Notes: generated by a model not told the origin, from the sequence alone. DNA of 52,943 bases from Myxococcales bacterium SG8_38 (GCA_001303415.1 LJTN01000014.1:1-52943), one strand, 5' to 3'; shown: positions 25,437 to 33,900, numbered from the stretch's first letter. Translations and numbers: made by a program.

Positions 25437-27029
25437 ATGAAGAAGGCCTTCGCAGACATTCCCATCGAGCTGTTTCTATCCCTCGATGAAGGTCTGAATC
25501 CGGCCGCAATTCGTGCGCTCGCGGCAAAGAAGCTGTCGGTTCCCGTTGAGGAGCTTCCCGAGCTTCACGTCTTGCGGCGCGCCATCGATGCGCGCGGGAA
25601 GCGCCCTCGGTTTCATGTCCTGCTCGGCGAGGGGCCTCCCATGCCGTCTGAGCAGTGGGCGCTGCCCCATCCTCGGGAAGTTCGCCTACCTGCGCGCGTC
25701 GTCATCGTAGGCTCGGGACCGGCGGGGTTGTTCTGCGCCTACCAGCTCGCGCGCCATGGGATTGCAAGCCGCATCATCGACAGGGGAAAGCTAGTTCAAC
25801 CTCGACGCCGCGACATCGCCCTTCTGAACCGAGAGGGGCGAGTCGACCCCGACAGCAACTATTGCTTTGGCGAAGGCGGCGCGGGGACGTTCAGCGACGG
25901 GAAGCTCTATACGCGGGCGCACAAAAGGGGCTCGGTTCGCGACGTGCTGGAGATTCTAGCGCTGCACGGTGCGCCACCGGCGATTCTCGAGGACGCGCGG
26001 CCTCACATTGGAAGCAACAAGCTACCCAAGGTCGTGACGGCGTTGCGCGAGCGGCTCGAAGGGGTGGGCGTCGAGTTCCATTTCCAAGCACGGCTCGAAC
26101 GCATCTTGGTCGAGGGAGTGGGCGCCGAACGAAAAGTGCGCGGCGTCGAGCTCACAGACGGACGTTCCTTCGAGGCAAACGCCGTCGTGCTCGCAACCGG
26201 GCACTCGGCCAGAGATGTTTTCGACATGCTGCACGAGATGAACGTCGCGATCGAGCCCAAAGCCTTCGCCATGGGCGTGCGGGTCGAGCATCCGCAACCC
26301 TTGATCAACCGAATCCAATACGGACGCGATGCTGGACACCCCGCCCTGCCAAGCGCGTACTACCGGCTTGCAGCAACCGTTCAGGACCGCGGCGTGTTTT
26401 CGTTTTGCATGTGCCCGGGCGGCTGGATCGTTCCCGCGACGACCGAGCCCGGCGCGCAGGTGGTCAATGGCATGAGCTTGTCGAAACGAGATTCGCCGTT
26501 CGCAAACTCTGGAATCGTCGTCTCCGTCGAGCCGGGCGACTGGCAGGCGCACGGGTTCGAGGGGCCCCTCGGAGGCATCGACTTTCAACGGCGAGTCGAG
26601 CATGCCGCCTACGAGGCCGGCGGCGGTCACCTCCAAGCGCCGGCCACGACGATCTCCGACTTCCTCGCGCGGCAAGGCTCGAGCCGGGTGCCCCACAGCA
26701 GCTATCGGCCTGGGCTCACCGCGACGAAGATCGACGACGTGGTCGATTCTGCCGGGGTACCCATCTCGGCGCCTCTGCGCGAAGGAATCCGGAGCTTTGG
26801 TCGTCGCATGCGAGGCTTCATCAGCGACGAGGCGGTCCTCGTAGGCGTCGAGTCGCGAACGAGCTGCCCGGTGCGGATTCCCCGAGCCGACGATACGCTG
26901 GAGTCGCCCGACCTTCGGGGGCTCTATCCGTCGGGCGAAGGCGCCGGATATGCGGGAGGAATCGTCAGCGCGGCCCTCGACGGCAAGCGCGTGGCAGAGG
27001 CGGTTCACCGGCATCTCCTGCCGGACTAG
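25437..27029 (+). CDS. COG2509-type FAD-dependent dehydrogenase
   Basis: The 530-residue flavoprotein starts best at ATG 25437. It has a short N-terminal alpha/beta domain (about 1-85, with VLRRAIDARGK), then the FAD-binding VIVGSGPAGLFCAYQLARHG at about 90-109, SNYCFGEGGAGTFSDGKLYTR (about 140-160, shown here in part), VLATGHSARDVFDML, FAMGVRVEHPQPLIN, FSFCMCPGG and a closing LYPSGEGAGYAGGIVSAALDG (partial). These are the hallmarks of COG2509 dehydrogenases, widespread and of unknown substrate. No Shine-Dalgarno is visible. It is divergent from the antiporter pair. Confidence 0.88.
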   Translation: MKKAFADIPIELFLSLDEGLNPAAIRALAAKKLSVPVEELPELHVLRRAIDARGKRPRFHVLLGEGPPMPSEQWALPHPREVRLPARVVIVGSGPAGLFCAYQLARHGIASRIIDRGKLVQPRRRDIALLNREGRVDPDSNYCFGEGGAGTFSDGKLYTRAHKRGSVRDVLEILALHGAPPAILEDARPHIGSNKLPKVVTALRERLEGVGVEFHFQARLERILVEGVGAERKVRGVELTDGRSFEANAVVLATGHSARDVFDMLHEMNVAIEPKAFAMGVRVEHPQPLINRIQYGRDAGHPALPSAYYRLAATVQDRGVFSFCMCPGGWIVPATTEPGAQVVNGMSLSKRDSPFANSGIVVSVEPGDWQAHGFEGPLGGIDFQRRVEHAAYEAGGGHLQAPATTISDFLARQGSSRVPHSSYRPGLTATKIDDVVDSAGVPISAPLREGIRSFGRRMRGFISDEAVLVGVESRTSCPVRIPRADDTLESPDLRGLYPSGEGAGYAGGIVSAALDGKRVAEAVHRHLLPD

Positions 27030-27081
27030 GTCGGCAACGTGCCGCCTTGGCAAGAGCGATGTTCGGATTCAATTAAGCGAC

Positions 27082-27462
27082 ATGCGGTTGGCGCTTCGGC
27101 TGGTCGTGGTAGCGGTGTTCGCCTTCGGGTTGGCCGGCCCTACGGCCTCGGGGCCATCTTCTGGGGGTGTCTCCGGTGGTGAGGTTGCAGCGAAGCTGCA
27201 GTCCGCATTGGTTTCCGCTGCCCGACACGCAACGCCAGAGGGCGAGCTCCGGCTTCCCATTGGCACGGGCACTTGGGTACCCCTCGAGCGCCCGCACACG
27301 CCGCCTGATCGAGCAAACCCACGCACATGGTCTCCGTCTGCGGCTCACCTCAGCCATCATGGGCTGTCGGATCGGCGCGCCGCGATTCGGCTGACCTGCA
27401 GGAGCGCCCAAGTCCCGCATTCGAGCGACGAGCCTCCCGAACGACCTCGTTCCCTGTCCTGA
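27082..27462 (+). CDS. doubtful small secreted protein
   Basis: An ORF of 126 codons begins with a convincing signal-like segment, MRLALRLVVVAVFAFGLAG, followed by a low-complexity Gly/Ser/Pro stretch and a C-terminal half rich in Arg, Pro and Ser without recognised motifs. No Shine-Dalgarno is apparent. It fills most of the otherwise empty 493 bases between the FAD dehydrogenase and the small membrane protein at 27523. The C-terminal composition looks like a random GC-rich frame, so the true gene may end differently or the ORF may not be a gene. I recognise no family. Confidence 0.35.
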   Translation: MRLALRLVVVAVFAFGLAGPTASGPSSGGVSGGEVAAKLQSALVSAARHATPEGELRLPIGTGTWVPLERPHTPPDRANPRTWSPSAAHLSHHGLSDRRAAIRLTCRSAQVPHSSDEPPERPRSLS

Positions 27463-27522
27463 ACGTCCTGGTCTGTTCGAAAACGCGCCGTCCGAGCCGG
27501 ACGGCCAATGGAGGAGTGTGTG

Positions 27523-27777
27523 ATGCGTACAAATATGAGGAGAAGCTCGGGCGCCGGCACGACCGGCCAGCCGCCAGCTTCCACACCCGAAGCGAGCCCG
27601 AGCGGGCTCGTTGCGCCCGAAACGGCACCGAGGTTGGAAAAGCCGCGGGTTGGATCCTGGACGGAGGACTGGAGCGCCCCAGCCAAACAGCCCCAGATGA
27701 GCGCGATTTGGCCACTGCTCTGGCTGACGATTCCGCTCGTCTTGCTGGTCCTGTACGGGCTCTTTGGCGGGGACTAA
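27523..27777 (+). CDS. small single-span membrane protein
   Basis: An 84-residue ORF starts at the second ATG because GGAGG (27510-27514) lies 8 bases upstream of it, which makes this the better start than 27508. The first 50 residues are polar and rich in Ser, Pro, Ala and Gly, like a disordered tail. The last 25 residues form one membrane segment, IWPLLWLTIPLVLLVLYGLF, ending GGD. The topology suggests a tail-anchored protein with a cytoplasmic or periplasmic linker. No family is recognised. Confidence 0.55.
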   Translation: MRTNMRRSSGAGTTGQPPASTPEASPSGLVAPETAPRLEKPRVGSWTEDWSAPAKQPQMSAIWPLLWLTIPLVLLVLYGLFGGD

Positions 27778-27812
27778 CTCCGAGGCAGCGCGCCAGGTCG
27801 AGTGGGCGGGAG

Positions 27813-29579
27813 TCAGAACGGCCAAACGAAGGGCGCGAGCCCGGTCGTGATGATCCACAAGAGCAGGTTCATGGGGATGCCCATCCTGACGAAGTCCCTA
27901 AGCCGATAGTTGCCGGGGCCAAATACCATGAGATGGGTTTGGTAACCCAACGGGGAAGCAAAGCTGGCCGAGGCAGCGACCGCGACCGCGATCACGAATG
28001 GCATGTAGTTGACCTGGAGCGTGGTCGCGGTCGCCATGGCGATTGGAAACACGATGACGGCAGCGGCATTGTTGGTGACGAACTCGGAGATGATCGTGGT
28101 GGTCGCGTAGATGGCAGCCAGCGCGAGCCACGGATGATTCCCCGCCTGATCGAGGAGCGCACCCGCCAACGACGCCGCTGCGCCCGTTTCGTAGAGCGCG
28201 TTGCCGAGCCCGAAGGACGAGCCGATCGCGACGAGCAACGGCCAATCGATGCTTCGTCTTGCGGTGTCCTCGGACACGCATCGGGTCATGAGCATGGCAC
28301 CCGCGGCAAGCAGGGCCGCCTGCAGCATGCCGAGCCATCCGATGGCGACGACGGTAACCATCGTGGCGAGAATCAGCATCGCAACGGGCGCTTGAGCCGT
28401 CGTTGGCGGTCCGGCGTCCCCGAGGCGACTCACCAGATAGTAGTCACTCGAGTTTCGATGCTGCTCGACGAATGATGGCAAGGCCTCCAGCAACAACGAG
28501 TCTCCGGCGTGAAGCTCGATGTCGCCAATGCGCCCCTGCACGCGCTCACCATTGCGCGAGACGGCTATCACCACCGCATTGTAGAGATTTCGAAATCGGC
28601 CTTCGCGTATGGTCTTTCCAACTAGCGGATGCGTTCGGGACACCACCGCCTCTGCAAAACATCGCTGGGATCGATGTGAGTCGAGCTTGAAGACTTGCTC
28701 CGTCGTGGGCTCCAGGCCCGGAATCTGTTGGAGATCCACGACCGAATGAACCACTCCAACGAATACGAGTTGGTCTCCCGCGTCGAGTCGCTCCGCCGGG
28801 TCGACGACCGGAACGACGTGTCCGCCTCGGTGGATCTCCATCAGGTAGAGGCCCGGCAAGTGACGCAACCCGGCGTTTTCAATGCTCTTGCCGACCAATG
28901 GTCCGCGGGGAGCGACACGCATCTCCACCGTATACTCCCGGGGATCCTCGGGAATCCGCAGCACACTCTCGTAGGCGGGCAACCAGCGTCTTGCCATCCA
29001 CATGAGGAGCGCCGATCCCAGGACGGCGCATGGAAGCCCGACCCATGCGATTTCGAACATCTCGAGGCCTGGCTTGCCTTCTGCGAGCAGAAGGCCGTGA
29101 ACGACGAGCGTCGTGCTGGTGCCAATTAGGGTGCAGACGCCGCCCAGAATCGCGGCGTAGCTGAGAGGAAGCAGGAGCTTGGATGCTGGGATTCCTGTCG
29201 ATCGACTCCAATCCATCAGCACCGGCAGCAACATGGCAACCAATGGCGTGTTGTTGAGAAACGCGCTCCCTATCGTAACGGGGAAAAGCAACCGCGCCTG
29301 GGCACCTCTCACGGTGCGAGGTCGCCCCAAAACGCGTGACGTCAGGAATGCGAGCGCGCCGCTTTGCTTCAATCCCGCGGCTACCACGTACAGCACTCCG
29401 ACGGTGATCACGCCGCTGTTCGAGAAACCTGCGAGCGCCTCGCCGGTATCGATGATTCCGCCGGCGAGAAGCACCGCAACCCCGCCGAGCAGAACGAGGT
29501 ACGGGGGATAACGCCCCGAGCCAAGAACGCCGAACACCGCTACGACGACACCAGTCGCGATCCAAGCTTCGATGCTCAT
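27813..29579 (-). CDS. SLC13/DASS-family transporter with central TrkA-C domains
   Basis: This 588-residue permease has membrane segments in two halves separated by a soluble region (about 190-370) with two TrkA-C (RCK_C)-like modules: GPLVGKSIENAGLRHLPGLYLMEI (partial) with AGDQLVFVG, and HPLVGKTIREGRFRN with LHAGDSLLLEA. The membrane halves show SAFLNNTPLVAMLLPVL, LIGTSTTLVVHGLLL and the second-repeat SEFVTNNAAAVIVFPIA, the paired NTP/NNA-type motifs of the divalent anion:sodium symporter family. Likely substrates are sulfate, dicarboxylates or related anions; the sequence does not decide. The start at 29579 was chosen over 29666. Its upstream region contains the strong palindromes at 29643-29765. 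Confidence 0.88.
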   Translation of the reverse strand: MSIEAWIATGVVVAVFGVLGSGRYPPYLVLLGGVAVLLAGGIIDTGEALAGFSNSGVITVGVLYVVAAGLKQSGALAFLTSRVLGRPRTVRGAQARLLFPVTIGSAFLNNTPLVAMLLPVLMDWSRSTGIPASKLLLPLSYAAILGGVCTLIGTSTTLVVHGLLLAEGKPGLEMFEIAWVGLPCAVLGSALLMWMARRWLPAYESVLRIPEDPREYTVEMRVAPRGPLVGKSIENAGLRHLPGLYLMEIHRGGHVVPVVDPAERLDAGDQLVFVGVVHSVVDLQQIPGLEPTTEQVFKLDSHRSQRCFAEAVVSRTHPLVGKTIREGRFRNLYNAVVIAVSRNGERVQGRIGDIELHAGDSLLLEALPSFVEQHRNSSDYYLVSRLGDAGPPTTAQAPVAMLILATMVTVVAIGWLGMLQAALLAAGAMLMTRCVSEDTARRSIDWPLLVAIGSSFGLGNALYETGAAASLAGALLDQAGNHPWLALAAIYATTTIISEFVTNNAAAVIVFPIAMATATTLQVNYMPFVIAVAVAASASFASPLGYQTHLMVFGPGNYRLRDFVRMGIPMNLLLWIITTGLAPFVWPF

Positions 29580-29642
29580 GTCATGCTCGTCGCTCGAAGA
29601 GCACCGGCTACGTATCCGAAGACCACCGAACTGCCAACTGAA

Positions 29643-29667
29643 CGTGGGGACACGCTCGCTCCCCACG
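29643..29667. repeat. 8-bp inverted repeat with 9-base loop
   Basis: CGTGGGGA (29643-29650) and TCCCCACG (29660-29667) form a perfect stem. It lies about 63 bases upstream of the SLC13 transporter start on the minus strand, beside a longer palindrome. No T-run follows on either strand, so a simple terminator is unlikely. Confidence 0.7.
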
Positions 29668-29672
29668 AGACT

Positions 29673-29765
29673 AATGCTTTCGAGTGCTCAGGAGGCATAC
29701 CGCGAAAACGCAGGTGGCTCTCGGTTTTCGCGGTGTGCCATCTAAGAGCTGGAAAAAGGAGCATT
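29673..29765. repeat. 93-bp imperfect cruciform with a 16-bp inner stem
   Basis: The inner arms GGCATACCGCGAAAAC (29694-29709) and GTTTTCGCGGTGTGCC (29724-29739) pair over 16 positions with one G-T wobble around a 14-base loop. Further pairing is possible between GCTC (29686-29689) and GAGC (29746-29749) and between AATGCT (29673-29678) and AGCATT (29760-29765). It occupies most of the 206 bases between the small membrane protein gene and the SLC13 gene, both on the minus strand. It could be a leader RNA of the transporter, a terminator or attenuator, or a small palindromic mobile remnant. Confidence 0.7.
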
Positions 29766-29785
29766 TTGAGGGCGGTGCATGTCCC

Positions 29786-30001
29786 CTAATAGCCGGCTTT
29801 GACGCCGGCCCAGACTGCAGCGCACAGGCCCGCCGAGATCAGACCCAGCAGAAGAGCGTCGTGGAGGAACAACGGGAGCAAGAGCAAGAGCAGACCTCCG
29901 CCGAGCTGGAGCGGACGCTGTTGCTTCTTGCCGTAGACGAGCATGACGAAGCCGACGCTGCTGAAAACGAAGGCAACGAACATGTACATCGGTTCCAACA
30001 T
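29786..30001 (-). CDS. small membrane protein, two or three spans
   Basis: The 71-residue ORF is almost wholly hydrophobic. Its first segment FVAFVFSSVGFVMLVYG is followed by a basic turn KKQQRP and then LGGGLLLLLLPLFLHDALLLGLISAGLC (given in part), and it ends AGVKAGY. The pattern of a first helix with GFVMLVYGKKQ and a Leu-rich second helix is seen in widespread small membrane proteins sometimes labelled amino-acid transport protein; no function is established. It lies 44 bases after the DUF5684 gene on the same strand and is probably co-transcribed with it. Confidence 0.65.
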   Translation of the reverse strand: MLEPMYMFVAFVFSSVGFVMLVYGKKQQRPLQLGGGLLLLLLPLFLHDALLLGLISAGLCAAVWAGVKAGY

Positions 30002-30045
30002 GTCGCTCAGAGCTCAGCTAGGGCGTCCCAGGCGCGGTCGCTGCG

Positions 30046-30402
30046 TTACGCTGCTGCGGGGCCTCGATATGCATCCCTGCCGAACGCCAGCACGGGATAG
30101 AAAATGAACCCCAAGAAGAAGAGGCCGAGCGCAAACGCCAGGTCGTGGCCGAAGGACCTCGAGAGGTCGAGCGCGACCAGGAATCCGATGACGATGTTTA
30201 CCAGTGGAATGAGAAAGAGAAAAATCCACCACCACGGGCGTCCCACGATCTCGAGCAACACGACAACGTTGTAGATGGGGATGATGGCAGCCCAACCGGG
30301 CTTTCCCGCCTTCTCGAAAATCCTCCAGAAGACCCAGAGAAAGAACGCGAGAACCGCCAGCTGAACAATCAACCCGAAAAAGCTTCCATCACCTCGATCC
30401 AT
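30046..30402 (-). CDS. DUF5684-type membrane protein
   Basis: This 118-residue membrane protein has four hydrophobic segments. The pattern VFWRIFEKAGKPGWAAIIPIYN (partial), VVVLLEIVGRPWWWIFLFLIP, NIVIGFLVALDLSRSFG and FALGLFFLGFIFYPVLAFG is characteristic of DUF5684, found in many bacteria and sometimes fused to signal peptidase or ATPase domains. No catalytic residues are visible. The function is unknown. A purine-rich stretch (GAGAGGGCAG on the coding strand) precedes the ATG. Confidence 0.85.
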   Translation of the reverse strand: MDRGDGSFFGLIVQLAVLAFFLWVFWRIFEKAGKPGWAAIIPIYNVVVLLEIVGRPWWWIFLFLIPLVNIVIGFLVALDLSRSFGHDLAFALGLFFLGFIFYPVLAFGRDAYRGPAAA

Positions 30403-30501
30403 CTGCCCTCTCCTATCTGCCTTGGCGTGTTGCTCATCGGCTTGCTGATCGACGAGTCAACATCCATGCCCGTCGCGGCGATGATAAACCAGCTCGAAGC
30501 T

Positions 30502-30789
30502 TCAGGGGGTTGGTAGAGCACAGTTGAAGGCGTCAATCGTGCTTTTGACTAGCTCGGCACGCGTGCCGGCGCCGCTTTCGATCACGATCGTATCGCCGAT
30601 GATCGACCACTCGTAGCAAACGGCCTGGGATGGAAACACGTGATATCCGGACTTAAACCCGGCTCCACCCGTCACGATCTCGATCACCCTGCAGGTCCCA
30701 CTGCGGCTGGGTGATGGCGTCAGGCGAATCCCTGCCAGAAGCGCAGCGCATAGGAGCAAACCAACTAGAATCGTGCCCCGAATGGTCAT
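30502..30789 (-). CDS. small secreted or membrane-anchored Cys-containing protein
   Basis: The ORF from ATG 30789 encodes 95 residues: a hydrophobic N-terminus (MTIRGTILVGLLLCAALLAGI) and a small soluble domain with four further Cys- or aromatic-rich landmarks, GTCRVIEI, HVFPSQAVCYEWSIIGDTIVI and FNCALPTP (partial). Cys at three spaced positions could form disulfides outside the membrane. I recognise no family. A perfect 8+8 inverted repeat lies directly on the start codon. An in-frame extension to 30969 exists but runs into the promoter region of the divergent protease gene. Confidence 0.55.
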   Translation of the reverse strand: MTIRGTILVGLLLCAALLAGIRLTPSPSRSGTCRVIEIVTGGAGFKSGYHVFPSQAVCYEWSIIGDTIVIESGAGTRAELVKSTIDAFNCALPTP

Positions 30790-30812
30790 TTGGTATCCAA
30801 CACCATACCAAA
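30789..30812. promoter_or_regulatory. perfect 24-bp inverted repeat at a start codon
   Basis: TTTGGTAT (30789-30796), an 8-base spacer CCAACACC and ATACCAAA (30805-30812) form a perfect palindrome whose left end includes the first base of the ATG of the minus-strand gene. It could be an operator for a dimeric repressor, or in RNA a hairpin that hides the start codon. It lies in the 174-base divergent region before the M48 protease gene. Confidence 0.5.
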
Positions 30813-30963
30813 GAACCCGCATCGCAACACCTGTCACCCGTTCCGTGGTGCGAGGGTTGCTCCGGGGCCCAGACAGCGGGGTCTTGCCGAGGACTTCGAG
30901 AACGCCTCCATTTGCAATACCCTCCTTCCGTGAAGTATGCGCCCCAAAGGGATAGTCAGGCCG

Positions 30964-31821
30964 ATGCAACGGTGTGAACGAACGTGGTTCGCGACGCCAG
31001 CGACCTCTGTGCTTCTGTGGATGCTCCTAACAGCAGCTTGCTCCACCACCATGACGGGTCGCAAGCAGCTCACGCTGTTCGACGACGACAAGATGGATGC
31101 GCTCGGCGTCGCAGCGTTCACCGACCTCAAGAAGGAAGGCAAGGTATCGACCGACGCTGACGTGAACCAGTACGTGCGCTGCGTGGCGAAGGCGATCTTG
31201 GCGGTGACCCCGAAAGGGGGTGCGGCGCCCAAGGACGGGAAGTGGGAAATCCTCGTCTTTCAGGATCCGACACCCAACGCATTCGCGCTTCCCGGTGGCA
31301 AGATCGGCGTGCACACGGGCATGCTCACAGTGGCCACCACCGCGGGGCAGCTCGCTGCGGTGATCGGACACGAAATTGGCCACGTCTTGTTGCGCCACGG
31401 AAACGAGCGCCTGTCGCAGAGCACGGTGGCGCAAAGCGCGCTGCAGGCAGGCTCGATTGCGCTCGACACGATGAAACCTCAGTACCGCGACGTGGTCGTC
31501 GGCGGGCTCGGTGTCGGCGCCCAGTACGGGGTGCTCTTACCGTTCAGCCGGAAGCACGAAAATGAAGCCGACGTCGTTGGGCAACGGTTCATGGCCCAAG
31601 CCGGCTTCGATCCAGCCGAAGCTGTCAAGCTGTGGCAGAAGATGGCCGAGCTCAGCAAAGGTCAAGAGCCGCCTCAATGGATGTCGACTCATCCTGCGAA
31701 TGAAAGTCGGATCGAGAGCCTCAAGGCGAATCTACCAGAAACAAGGGAGCTCTACACAGCGGCCCGCGCCGCCGGAAAGATTCCGCAGTGCGTTCCGCCC
31801 CGCACGGCCTTCAAGAAATGA
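30964..31821 (+). CDS. M48-family zinc metalloprotease lipoprotein
   Basis: This 285-residue protein (ATG 30964; 30937 also possible) has a signal segment and lipobox LLTAAC followed by STTMTGRKQLTLF, the usual N-terminus of LoiP/YcaL and BepA-like proteases. The zinc motif is GHEIGHVLLRHGNER (about 142-156), the third ligand region is SRKHENEADVVGQRFMAQAGFDP (partial), and WMSTHPANESRI closes the domain. Such periplasmic lipoproteins degrade misassembled outer-membrane proteins. The next gene starts within its stop codon (ATGA), so expression is coupled. Confidence 0.92.
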   Translation: MQRCERTWFATPATSVLLWMLLTAACSTTMTGRKQLTLFDDDKMDALGVAAFTDLKKEGKVSTDADVNQYVRCVAKAILAVTPKGGAAPKDGKWEILVFQDPTPNAFALPGGKIGVHTGMLTVATTAGQLAAVIGHEIGHVLLRHGNERLSQSTVAQSALQAGSIALDTMKPQYRDVVVGGLGVGAQYGVLLPFSRKHENEADVVGQRFMAQAGFDPAEAVKLWQKMAELSKGQEPPQWMSTHPANESRIESLKANLPETRELYTAARAAGKIPQCVPPRTAFKK

Positions 31822-32591
31822 GCGCCGTGCGCTACTGGTCCGCTATTGGTTTGCTCGGCCTGCTCGTGGCCGGATTGGGGTGCGCGGCCCTCGGGCTCGG
31901 CGGAGCGAAAGCACTGCCCATCGAGCCTCCGAGAGTCACGATTGCGGGGGTTCGTTTGAGTCAGGCCCCATCGAACAAGGAGATCGCAAGCTACTACTGT
32001 GCGCAGCATCTGGGGCCGGTCATCTGCCGGGCCTTCGGGCCGGTCGCCTCGACATCGCAGCTGCAATTCGCGTTCGATGTGGAGCTCGATTTTCAGAATC
32101 CGAATCCGGTCCCTCTGCCAATTGCGCAGTCACTCTTCGCCTTTACCGCGTTTCCCGAAGCGAAGGGTGCCTCGAATCTCGGCGTGGTGTGCCTGAGCTT
32201 CTGTGAGGATCCAGAACACTGCGAGCAAGACGCGAACGCCTGCACGTCGAGCGACCCCGAGGTGCGAGGTATCACCGATTTTGCCCGTGCGACGGGTAAA
32301 TTCCTCTACGCCTTGGCGCTCGGCGAACGCCGGCTCAGCGATCTCCGCGTGCGAACCATCCCGGCAAATGAAAGAACCCGCATGGTGGTTCGCCTGGGCG
32401 TCGACGGCGTTCAAATGGTCGACTTGGGCACCAAGCTCGCCAAGGGAGATTTCGATCGGATCAAGCAGGGCAAGCTACCCCGGCTTGCCATCCCGTATCA
32501 AATCGAGGGCACCGCCTGGGTGAATGTCGAATCGTTTGGTCGTCTCGCGACCAATTTCGGACCCGCAAACGGCGAGTGGACGCTCCGGTGA
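31818..32591 (+). CDS. LEA14/WHy-like lipoprotein
   Basis: The 257-residue protein starts in an ATGA overlap with the protease gene. Its signal peptide ends VAGLGC (Cys22). The mature part shows PRVTIAGVRL near the start and LQFAFDVELDFQNPNPVPLPI (partial) in the middle, the beta-sandwich pattern of LEA14/WHy domains, which in other organisms are linked to desiccation or stress. An inserted Cys-rich segment (CLSFCEDPEHCEQDANAC) is unusual and may be disulfide-bonded. It is probably anchored in the periplasm or outer membrane beside the protease. Confidence 0.7.
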   Translation: MSAVRYWSAIGLLGLLVAGLGCAALGLGGAKALPIEPPRVTIAGVRLSQAPSNKEIASYYCAQHLGPVICRAFGPVASTSQLQFAFDVELDFQNPNPVPLPIAQSLFAFTAFPEAKGASNLGVVCLSFCEDPEHCEQDANACTSSDPEVRGITDFARATGKFLYALALGERRLSDLRVRTIPANERTRMVVRLGVDGVQMVDLGTKLAKGDFDRIKQGKLPRLAIPYQIEGTAWVNVESFGRLATNFGPANGEWTLR

Positions 32592-32605
32592 CCTAAGAGA
32601 GACTC

Positions 32606-33862
32606 GTGGCCGCCGGGGCAAGCAGCCAGAAGCGACTTCAGGACGGCCTCGGTCAGTCGATGGGCCCGTCGTTTCCCTTGTCCCTCGTCACGCTGCTCGA
32701 TCCCCTTCGCAAACAGCTTCTTCCCGTCGATGCCAAGCGGGCCATGAAAATGGCCGAGCGTTTCACCGGGCTGCACGACTACGGTGACCCCGACGGGTCC
32801 TTTCGAACGCGGCTCGGGGAAACGATTGGCGACGTCCAGCGAATCGACTGGAATACGCTCGGCCGTTTCGGAGTGCGCTACATCTTGCACTGGCATCTGA
32901 GCAACCGGCTTCGGCTGGTGGAGCTACTCAAGCAGCGCCCGGACATCGAGCGCATCGAGATCGAGCGGCCGATCGTCATCACCGGTTTGTTTCGAACGGG
33001 AACGACGTATCTTCACAACGTGCTCGCAGCCGATCCGAGCAACCGCGGCGCGCGCATGTGGGAGCTCGCACATCCAGTCGGCCGCAAGCGTGACCTTCTG
33101 GGAGACGAGAGGTGGCGACGCTGGCGGGGCGGCCACGAGGTGGCCATGAACGACATCATGATCCCCGAGCAGGCCGAAGCCCATCACGTCACCGTGGACG
33201 CATACGAAGAAGACTTCTTCCTTCTCGAAAACGACATGGCCGTCATGAAGCTCTTCGTGGGTCTCGGTGACTTCGAGTACGCGCGAACGATGCTCGGTTG
33301 GGACATGCGCGAGCCCTACCGGTGGCACAAGCGACAGCTCCAGGTCCTCTGGGAGCAACGGTCCGCTGCTCGCTGGCTCTTGAAGTGCCCGTGGCACTTG
33401 TGGAACCTGCAGGCGCTCCTTGCGGTCTATCCCGACGCCCGCGTGATTCAGACCCACCGTGGAATGGTGCAGGCGATTGGCTCGCAGTGCAGCCTGAGCG
33501 GCCGCATTGCATCGAAGTTCCGGCGGAGCCTCGACCTGCACGAGGTGGGGAGATTCTGGATCGAGTACTCCCGCATGGGAATCGAGCGTGGTCTGCAGGC
33601 AAGAGACGCGCTACCCGCTTCGCAAATTTACGATGTTCGCCTCGGTGATCTCCACGCGAAACCACTCGAGGTCGTCGAAGACATCTATCACCAGTTCGAG
33701 CTGCCCCTCGACGACGTCCTCCGTGATCAACTCCGCGCCCGGATCGCGGAGGAACCGAAAGCGCAGCATGGAGAGCACGACTACGACATCGCCGATTACG
33801 GATTGAGCGAGGCCGAAATCGACGCCGAATTTGCCGACTATCGTCAGCGCTTCGACGTCTAG
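32606..33862 (+). CDS. PAPS-dependent sulfotransferase family protein
   Basis: The 418-residue protein starts at GTG 32606, 14 bases after the lipoprotein stop. It has the sulfotransferase-3 layout: the 5'-phosphosulfate loop PIVITGLFRTGTTYLHNVLA at about 122-141, LLKCPWHLWNLQALLAVYPDARVIQTHR (partial) with the 3'-phosphate-binding region, and SQIYDVRLGDLHAKPLEVVEDIY (partial). The family moves a sulfo group from PAPS to hydroxyls of lipids, sterols, sugars or small molecules; proteins of this length in bacteria are poorly characterised. The acceptor is unknown. Confidence 0.85.
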   Translation: MAAGASSQKRLQDGLGQSMGPSFPLSLVTLLDPLRKQLLPVDAKRAMKMAERFTGLHDYGDPDGSFRTRLGETIGDVQRIDWNTLGRFGVRYILHWHLSNRLRLVELLKQRPDIERIEIERPIVITGLFRTGTTYLHNVLAADPSNRGARMWELAHPVGRKRDLLGDERWRRWRGGHEVAMNDIMIPEQAEAHHVTVDAYEEDFFLLENDMAVMKLFVGLGDFEYARTMLGWDMREPYRWHKRQLQVLWEQRSAARWLLKCPWHLWNLQALLAVYPDARVIQTHRGMVQAIGSQCSLSGRIASKFRRSLDLHEVGRFWIEYSRMGIERGLQARDALPASQIYDVRLGDLHAKPLEVVEDIYHQFELPLDDVLRDQLRARIAEEPKAQHGEHDYDIADYGLSEAEIDAEFADYRQRFDV

Positions 33863-33900
33863 GTTGGCCTTTCGACGGAGCGGCGCGTATCGTAACGAAG

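Noticed and set aside
25655-27076. Second plus-strand frame of 473 codons inside the FAD dehydrogenase gene
   Set aside because: Arg/Ala-rich out-of-frame reading of a protein with full FAD motifs.
29684-30100. Plus-strand frame of 138 codons rich in Glu and Gln
   Set aside because: It spans the palindromic spacer and is antisense to the small membrane protein; no start signal.
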